The notes below the pieces were generated by a model, which did no database searches, was not told the DNA's origin, and saw only the letters and a program-made list of their open reading frames with translations. This document shows positions 61,257-64,000 of a stretch of 64,000 nt of DNA, one piece after another (the first letter of the stretch is position 1; every line of letters begins with the position of its first letter). The stretch is from positions 173,497 through 237,496 of the forward strand of contig NZ_JAPNTZ010000017.1 of NCBI RefSeq assembly GCF_026626335.1, in the 5' to 3' direction. Source of the DNA: Paractinoplanes pyxinae (GTDB taxonomy: Bacteria > Actinomycetota > Actinomycetes > Mycobacteriales > Micromonosporaceae). The position numbers and the translations under genes were made by a program.

Positions 61257-64000
61257 CAGGCGGGCGACTTGTTGCTGTGTGGTTCCTGTGTGCCGACGCG
61301 TTCCGATCGGCCGGGGCGCAGGGCGGCCGCCCAGACCAGGAACGCGATCGGGTACAGCAGGTAGCCGAAGCGGGTGGTCGGCATCAGCAGGATCGCCGCC
61401 AGCAAACCCCAGCCACAGATCAGCGAGGCGGTGGCGGCGGTGCGGGGAGGCCACCACAGCATGCGTACGGTGATGACGACGGCCACCGCGGCCAGTAGCC
61501 CCAGGGTGAGATAGCGGCCGTTCGGCACGTTCTGTGCTATCAGGTAGCCGGGGAACGGGGACTGCGCCGGACTGGTGACGAGCCCGTGCCCGAGCGGGAA
61601 CCGGATCACGTTCTCGAGGAAGCCGTCCTCGTTGACCTGGAACGGCGGGATCAGCACGAGAATCGGCAGACCGATCGCGCCCGGCAACAGCCGGCCGCCA
61701 CGGGCGACGGCCATGGCCAGGATGGCGAGCACGGCCACCACCGGTAGCGCAAAAAGTTTGCAGGCAGCGGCCGCGCCGACGGCCACGCCCGCCCAGCCGT
61801 AACGGTCGGTGGCCGCCAGCGCCAGGGCCAGCAGGCAGAACGCCAGCACCGGGATGTCGTCGCCGCCGGTGGCCAGGGTGAGCGCGCAGATCGGCAGGAC
61901 GGTCACCGCCTGCAACGCCCGGATGGTGGGGAACGAGCGCGCGGACCGCAGCAACCACACGGCGGCGATCAGGATCAGGGCGGTGAACACGGCGAACCAG
62001 ACGCGGGCGTCGGTCCACCAGACGTCGCCGAACAGGGCCCGCGGCAGGCCGAAGATCGACATCCCCGGCTGGTACGGGCTGTAGCCCATCAACCGTTCGC
62101 CCTCGGGCAGCGCGGCGATCGTGTCCCGGGACAGGTACGGAGTGCCGTCGTTCAGCAGGCGTTCGCCCATGTGCTCGACGACCAGCACCTCTTCCTGGGC
62201 GCGGTCGGTGCGGCCACCGGCCCGCTGGACCGCCTGGACGACGAGCGGTACAAGGGCGGCGGCGGCCCACACGGTCCAGGTGACCGCGGCCCGGCCGCCG
62301 TTGCCGAACAGCAGGGAGATTCGGCCGGTCGTGCCTCGGCGGCGGGTCAGCAGGTAACCGGTGAACTGCAAACCGGCGATCACGAAAGCGGCCGCGTAGG
62401 CCCAGACGGCGATGGATCCCCAGGCCCGGTGGGGCAGCAGTGTCGAGTTGAGTGCGGTGATCAGGGCGAAGACGGCGGATACGGCGTAAAGAGTCAGGTC
62501 TACGGCGTAGCCGCCCGCGGCCTGGTCGACACGGGCGAAGGACCGCCCGATTCGGCCGATTTGCACAGGCTCAGCATGGCTTCTCCTGGTTGAGGGGCTG
62601 ACCGGGCCGGGTCCGCTGCCTTCGGCCTCAGTGGACACGGTTTTGTGCCCGTTCGCGGACGGTTCGGCCAACTCCGCTCCGGGCCTGCCTGCGACTGGTT
62701 CGACCGGCGCCGCTCCGGTCCCGTCGGCTGTTGGTTCAGCCTGCGCAGCCTTGGTTCCGTCGCCCGTTCGTTTAGCTTGCGCCGCCGCGGTCTCTTCGGC
62801 TGTTGGTTCAGCTGAAGTCGCTTCGGTCCCGCGAGCAGTTGAGTTGGCCGACGGCGCTTCAACTTCGCGAGCGGTTGCTTTGGCCGCCTTGAGCTTGCCG
62901 TTGGTCGAGCCGGCTGACGTCGACTTCGACTTGCTTGCGGTTGGTTCGGCGGACGCGGCATGAGGCTCACCTGCAGCTGGCTCACCCGCTGCCGCTTCGG
63001 TTTTGGCTTCGGTGGGGTTGGCCGGCGGTGCGCCTGGTGTGGTGGCGCTTGGGTCGGCCGGCGGTTGTGCGGTCGATGCCTTCTTGGCCGACTTCCTTCT
63101 GAGCGACCGCTTCTTGGCCGGCTGCTTCTGGACGGGTGTTGTCGCTTCGCCCGCCGACGATTCGATAGGGGATGCGTCCGGCTCGCTCGCAGAAGTCACG
63201 GGGGCCGGGGCGGGTGTCGATGGGGTCTTTCCCGGCTCGGCAGGTGGCGCGCCCGGCTCGCTCGCAGATGACTTCGATGGCGCAACCTGCGGATTGCGCG
63301 CTGAAGGCTCGGCGGTTGGCGTGGCCTTCGGCGTGATCCGTGCGGTTTTGGTGGGCTTCGCACCGTTGGTGGTGAGCGGCGTATCGCTGACGACGATGTA
63401 CATGCCGATCTGTGCACCGGCGCTCGGCGTCACGGCGGGCTTGGCTTCGCTGTTCTTGGCGGCGGCTGTTCCCGGCTGGTCCGCTGCAGGGCTCTCGCCG
63501 GAGGAGGTGCCGGAGTCGCGCTCTTCACCGGAGGATGCGGTCGGCAGACTACCTGCGGCTTCAGGGTCGTCAGCCTGCACGGCCGCTCCACTGTCGGCCG
63601 TGGTGATCGTCCCGGCCGCACCGTCGTCTGTCGAAGCATGAGTGGACGAGGGAGGTTGGTCGTCGGCCTCCGACGCGCGAGGGGCAAGCGAGGAAGGCGC
63701 GGGCTGTTCCGGCGACGTGGCAGCGGACGACAGCGGCGCGGGCGCGGCGGGAGCGGGCGAGTGCGGCGCTGGCGCAGGCGACTGCGAATGCAAAGCAGGG
63801 GCGGCGGGCGACGTCGGCGCTGCAGGCACGGCTGTGGCAGGCGCGGGTGCGTGAGGCGCGGGCGGCTGCGAGGGCGAGGCAGGTGCCGTAGGCGACGGCG
63901 GCGCGGCAGGTGTGGGCGCGTGAGGCGCGGGCGACTGCGCGGGTGAGGCCGGTGCGGCGGGCGACGCCGGCGCGACTGGGGATGACGGCGTCGCGGGGGT
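61256..64000 (-). CDS. Membrane glycosyltransferase-like protein with long low-complexity N-terminus (5' end outside window)
   Basis: The frame is open to the window edge, so the start is not visible. The C-terminal 430 residues have about ten membrane helices, from YAVDLTLYAVSAVFALITALNSTLL to FGYLLYPIAFLVWAAALRPG, with a GT87-like look (LNDGTPYLSRDTIAALPEGERLMGYSPYQPGM as first outer loop). The upstream 480 or more residues are Ala/Pro/Ser/Thr/Lys-rich with repeats such as AEPTA and a basic stretch (KKRSLRRKSAKKAS). Part of this may be untranslated. It overlaps the zinc-ribbon gene by one base and is probably its operon partner. Confidence 0.65.
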   Translation of the reverse strand, partial: TPATPSSPVAPASPAAPASPAQSPAPHAPTPAAPPSPTAPASPSQPPAPHAPAPATAVPAAPTSPAAPALHSQSPAPAPHSPAPAAPAPLSSAATSPEQPAPSSLAPRASEADDQPPSSTHASTDDGAAGTITTADSGAAVQADDPEAAGSLPTASSGEERDSGTSSGESPAADQPGTAAAKNSEAKPAVTPSAGAQIGMYIVVSDTPLTTNGAKPTKTARITPKATPTAEPSARNPQVAPSKSSASEPGAPPAEPGKTPSTPAPAPVTSASEPDASPIESSAGEATTPVQKQPAKKRSLRRKSAKKASTAQPPADPSATTPGAPPANPTEAKTEAAAGEPAAGEPHAASAEPTASKSKSTSAGSTNGKLKAAKATAREVEAPSANSTARGTEATSAEPTAEETAAAQAKRTGDGTKAAQAEPTADGTGAAPVEPVAGRPGAELAEPSANGHKTVSTEAEGSGPGPVSPSTRRSHAEPVQIGRIGRSFARVDQAAGGYAVDLTLYAVSAVFALITALNSTLLPHRAWGSIAVWAYAAAFVIAGLQFTGYLLTRRRGTTGRISLLFGNGGRAAVTWTVWAAAALVPLVVQAVQRAGGRTDRAQEEVLVVEHMGERLLNDGTPYLSRDTIAALPEGERLMGYSPYQPGMSIFGLPRALFGDVWWTDARVWFAVFTALILIAAVWLLRSARSFPTIRALQAVTVLPICALTLATGGDDIPVLAFCLLALALAATDRYGWAGVAVGAAAACKLFALPVVAVLAILAMAVARGGRLLPGAIGLPILVLIPPFQVNEDGFLENVIRFPLGHGLVTSPAQSPFPGYLIAQNVPNGRYLTLGLLAAVAVVITVRMLWWPPRTAATASLICGWGLLAAILLMPTTRFGYLLYPIAFLVWAAALRPGRSERVGTQEPHSNKSPA

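Noticed and set aside
63003..63641. 212-codon frame on the plus strand opposite the membrane glycosyltransferase leader
   Set aside because: It reads as Ala/Gly/Val-rich mirror text; the minus frame continues smoothly into a clear membrane domain and is preferred, though neither is proven.

Overview
This window is the replication-origin region of a high-GC Gram-positive (actinobacterial) chromosome, most likely from the Micromonosporaceae (Actinoplanes/Micromonospora-like). The placement rests on the gene order recF-gnd-dnaN-oriC-dnaA-rpmH-rnpA-yidD-yidC-khpB-rsmG-parA-parB, the high-GC codon use, the actinobacterial parS palindrome (core TTTCACGTGAAAC), DnaA boxes of the TTGTCCACA type, and the trxB-trxA-cwlM, padR-ino1 and DUF5318-ponA neighbourhoods known from mycobacteria and relatives. 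The genus assignment is inference.

Layout. Positions 1-6300 hold recF (cut by the window edge), gnd, dnaN, a DnaA-box-rich oriC of about 1.4 kb, and dnaA, all reading leftward. From 6.3 to 12.65 kb the rightward rpmH-rnpA-yidD-yidC-khpB-rsmG-parA-parB cluster combines ribosome/RNase P, membrane-insertion and chromosome-segregation functions. From 12.7 to 20.3 kb there is almost no convincing coding sequence. This stretch carries eight parS or near-parS palindromes (two more lie inside the parA reading frame), a ten-copy heptamer repeat between two identical parS sites, a 16-bp tandem array, a far cluster of DnaA boxes with two parS sites, one isolated HIT-like gene, and a MITE-like element with 24-bp perfect inverted repeats.

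From 20.3 to 33.3 kb lie an APH-fold kinase, ddl and an aminotransferase (overlapping), a GNAT protein, cwlM, trxA, trxB, an anti-sigma/ECF sigma pair, a separately encoded pseudokinase, murJ and an unknown protein. This is largely a cell-wall and redox module. From 33.3 to 45.4 kb: cca, a methylguanine methyltransferase with an altered active-site motif, ino1 with its PadR regulator, DUF5318, ponA, two multi-pass glycosyltransferase-like proteins and nfo. From 45.5 to 54.5 kb: a secreted/anchored unknown, the rpsF-ssb-rpsR-rplI operon with a recognisable S6:S18-type leader, a 1360-residue disordered repeat protein, and dnaB.

The most interesting accessory locus is at 54.5-60.7 kb. A leftward operon encodes a YbaB-like protein, a WXG100-like protein, a 1278-residue CpnT-type polymorphic toxin and a probable immunity protein. 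The toxin appears to carry two catalytic modules in series: a papain-fold glutamine-deamidase-like domain and a C-terminal RelA/SpoT-like nucleotidyltransferase domain. The divergent gene next to it fuses an Imm35/YrhB-like region, a YwqJ-like deaminase and a SUKH-3-like immunity domain. The window ends with a TFIIB-type zinc-ribbon protein and a membrane glycosyltransferase-like gene whose start lies outside. I saw no rRNA or tRNA genes and no CRISPR array.
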